From NCBI GenBank assembly GCA_003518475.1, contig DOYO01000038.1:1-6007 (forward strand): 6,007 bases of DNA, given 5' to 3'. The stretch comes from Acholeplasmataceae bacterium (GTDB lineage Bacteria > Bacillota_I > Bacilli_A > Acholeplasmatales > Acholeplasmataceae). The position numbers and the translations under genes are program-made. This document shows positions 5,089 to 6,007 of the stretch, one piece after another (within the stretch, counting starts at the first letter, position 1; every line of letters starts with the position of its first letter). Below the pieces are notes generated by a model. It saw only the letters and a list, made by a program, of their open reading frames with translations. It searched no databases and was not told the DNA's origin.

Positions 5089-5901
5089 AAGGATTTAAAA
5101 GAACACATCGATGATGTACAAAGGAAATGTAGTTACTATTTTAAGAACACAGATTTGTTGCTTCAAGCTTTCACAAGAAAGTCGTATTCAGCTGAATATG
5201 GTGGGGAAAACAATGAGGTTTTAGAGTTCTTAGGCGATCGAGTTTTGGATTTTTATGTAACCAAAGTCATCGCTGAAAGATATGGATTTTTCAAATCTCA
5301 AACGGATACATATTATGAGCAAGAAGATAACGATGAATATTGCATTAAGGCTCATCGAAACGAGCAAGACTTTACTGAACTGAAAAAGGAAATTGTAAGC
5401 AATTCGAATCTTGCTAGAAGGATTGAAGAGTTAGGTTTCAAGTCAATGATGTACTTGGGACAAAGCGATATCGATAACAAGGTATGGACTCAAGAAAAAG
5501 TTAAAGCTGATTTATTCGAAGCTATACTTGGTGCAATCGCAATTGACAGTGATTGGGATCCAGATGAGCTTCAAAATTCAGTAGAATTCATGCTTCAAAT
5601 TGATGATCAACTTCAAGATGTAGAAGATGGCATGGATGAGCTTAAAGAAAACTTAACTCAGGATAATGCAGTCAGCACACTAAAAGAATTAGCTGAAAGT
5701 GGGAGATGTTCCATACCACAATACGATATTCCTGATGAACAAGTGTATGATGATGGTGAGTATTGGTGGTCATGCACCTGCTATGTTCGAAGCTGGTCAA
5801 TTCAAAAAACAGCACTCTCTTCATCAAAAAAAGGTGCTAAGAAGTATGCCACTTATCTTGTTCTATGTGATTATTTTGGCATAGAGCCAGAAGATGAATA
5901 A
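5086..5901 (+). CDS. Stand-alone RNase III-like double-strand ribonuclease
   Basis: This 271-aa protein has the RNase III fold order. The signature motif at 43-58 (NEVLEFLGDRVLDFYV) gives E47 and D51. A second motif (KADLFEAILGAIAID) gives D142 and E145. Together these match the four acidic residues that bind Mg2+ for cleavage of double-stranded RNA. A dsRNA-binding domain at about 199-266 shows NAVSTLKELAE, P-x-Y, and the SSSKKGAKKYATYLVL helix. It is longer than the usual 225-240 aa because of an acidic, polar insert at about 68-102 (TDTYYEQEDNDEY) and an acidic linker at about 170-197. Bacterial housekeeping rnc often lies near acpP or smc; here the neighbours are phage integration genes and a private attenuator leader, so an accessory copy is likely. 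It could process or destroy phage or host RNA. The role is inferred, but the family call is firm. Confidence 0.9.
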   Translation: MKDLKEHIDDVQRKCSYYFKNTDLLLQAFTRKSYSAEYGGENNEVLEFLGDRVLDFYVTKVIAERYGFFKSQTDTYYEQEDNDEYCIKAHRNEQDFTELKKEIVSNSNLARRIEELGFKSMMYLGQSDIDNKVWTQEKVKADLFEAILGAIAIDSDWDPDELQNSVEFMLQIDDQLQDVEDGMDELKENLTQDNAVSTLKELAESGRCSIPQYDIPDEQVYDDGEYWWSCTCYVRSWSIQKTALSSSKKGAKKYATYLVLCDYFGIEPEDE

Positions 5902-5993
5902 TTTAAGATAACTGCCTATAAGGTACTTGGATTCCCGTGATATAGAAAAGCTTCCCAGATAATACTAGGTTATGGTGATATTCCGCATACAAG

Positions 5994-6005
5994 TGCCAAT
6001 TGGCA
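5994..6005. repeat. 12-bp perfect palindrome near the right edge
   Basis: TGCCAATTGGCA is a perfect palindrome, extended by a G-T and an A-T pair to the window edge. It lies in the 106-nt stretch after RNase III, where I see no terminator and no supported gene. It may be a protein-binding site or the start of a larger structure cut by the edge. Confidence 0.35.
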
Positions 6006-6007
6006 TT

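Noticed and set aside
4917..5114. 65-codon open frame on the + strand across the RNase III leader, including a MQEYAYSIGRSF stretch
   Set aside because: It begins at TTG without a ribosome site, crosses the terminator hairpin and runs into the RNase III gene in another frame. The internal ATG at 5016 has only a weak, distant AAAGGG upstream. It could be a second leader ORF but is not supported.
5903..6007. Minus-strand frame open from the right edge for 34 codons, ending in a stop 1 nt from the RNase III stop (starts NANWHLYAEY, ends QVPYRQLS)
   Set aside because: It could be the C-terminus of a convergent gene, but it is short, matches no family I recognise, and an open run of this length is not rare by chance. 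More sequence to the right would settle it.
1..6007. CRISPR array, tRNA or rRNA genes, insertion sequence ends
   Set aside because: I saw no spaced repeat array, no tRNA-like cloverleaf or TTCRANY arm in a fitting context, no rRNA-like stretch, and no transposase. The only recombination genes are the two serine recombinases.

Overview
The window looks like the downstream (lysis and integration) end of a prophage or related phage-derived element in a low-GC, Gram-positive-type host (Bacillota or a close relative). The reasons are strong AGGAGG-type ribosome sites at most starts, AT-rich and lysine-rich proteins, intrinsic terminators with long T runs, and holin and large serine recombinase families typical of that group. 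TGA is used as an ordinary stop and TGG encodes Trp, so the mycoplasma code (code 4) is not in use. All confident genes lie on the + strand.

Region 1 (1-1327) is the end of a phage late operon: the 3' part of an unrecognised protein (cut by the window edge), a small membrane-plus-coiled-coil protein of XhlA/holin-accessory type, and an LLH-type holin. These genes overlap and are closed by a strong terminator at 1294-1327. No endolysin is visible.

Region 2 (1328-4818) is a separate four-gene integration operon. It starts after an AT-rich spacer with a possible -10 under an inverted repeat. It encodes a 90-aa helix-turn-helix/zinc-finger protein, a 69-aa SHOCT-like small protein, and two overlapping large serine recombinases (452 and 522 aa). 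The genes overlap or sit 4 nt apart, so they are probably translated as a coupled unit, and the operon ends in a terminator at 4795-4817. The two recombinases share catalytic, recombinase and zinc-ribbon domains, but only the second keeps the long coiled coil. This asymmetry suggests a division of labour.

Region 3 (4819-6007) holds a stand-alone RNase III-like gene (271 aa) with all four expected catalytic acidic residues and a C-terminal dsRNA-binding domain. It has its own promoter and a leader of about 220 nt. The leader encodes a 9-residue peptide (MLKVLQVLF) whose start lies in an 11-bp hairpin. It is followed by mutually exclusive pairings: an antiterminator-like helix, and a long terminator hairpin with a T tract just before the RNase III ribosome site. 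The layout matches translation-dependent transcription attenuators of the kind known upstream of ribosome-targeting antibiotic resistance genes, but here it precedes an RNase. This is the most unusual feature of the window. Whether RNase III is phage cargo or the first host gene past the attachment site cannot be decided from this sequence alone.
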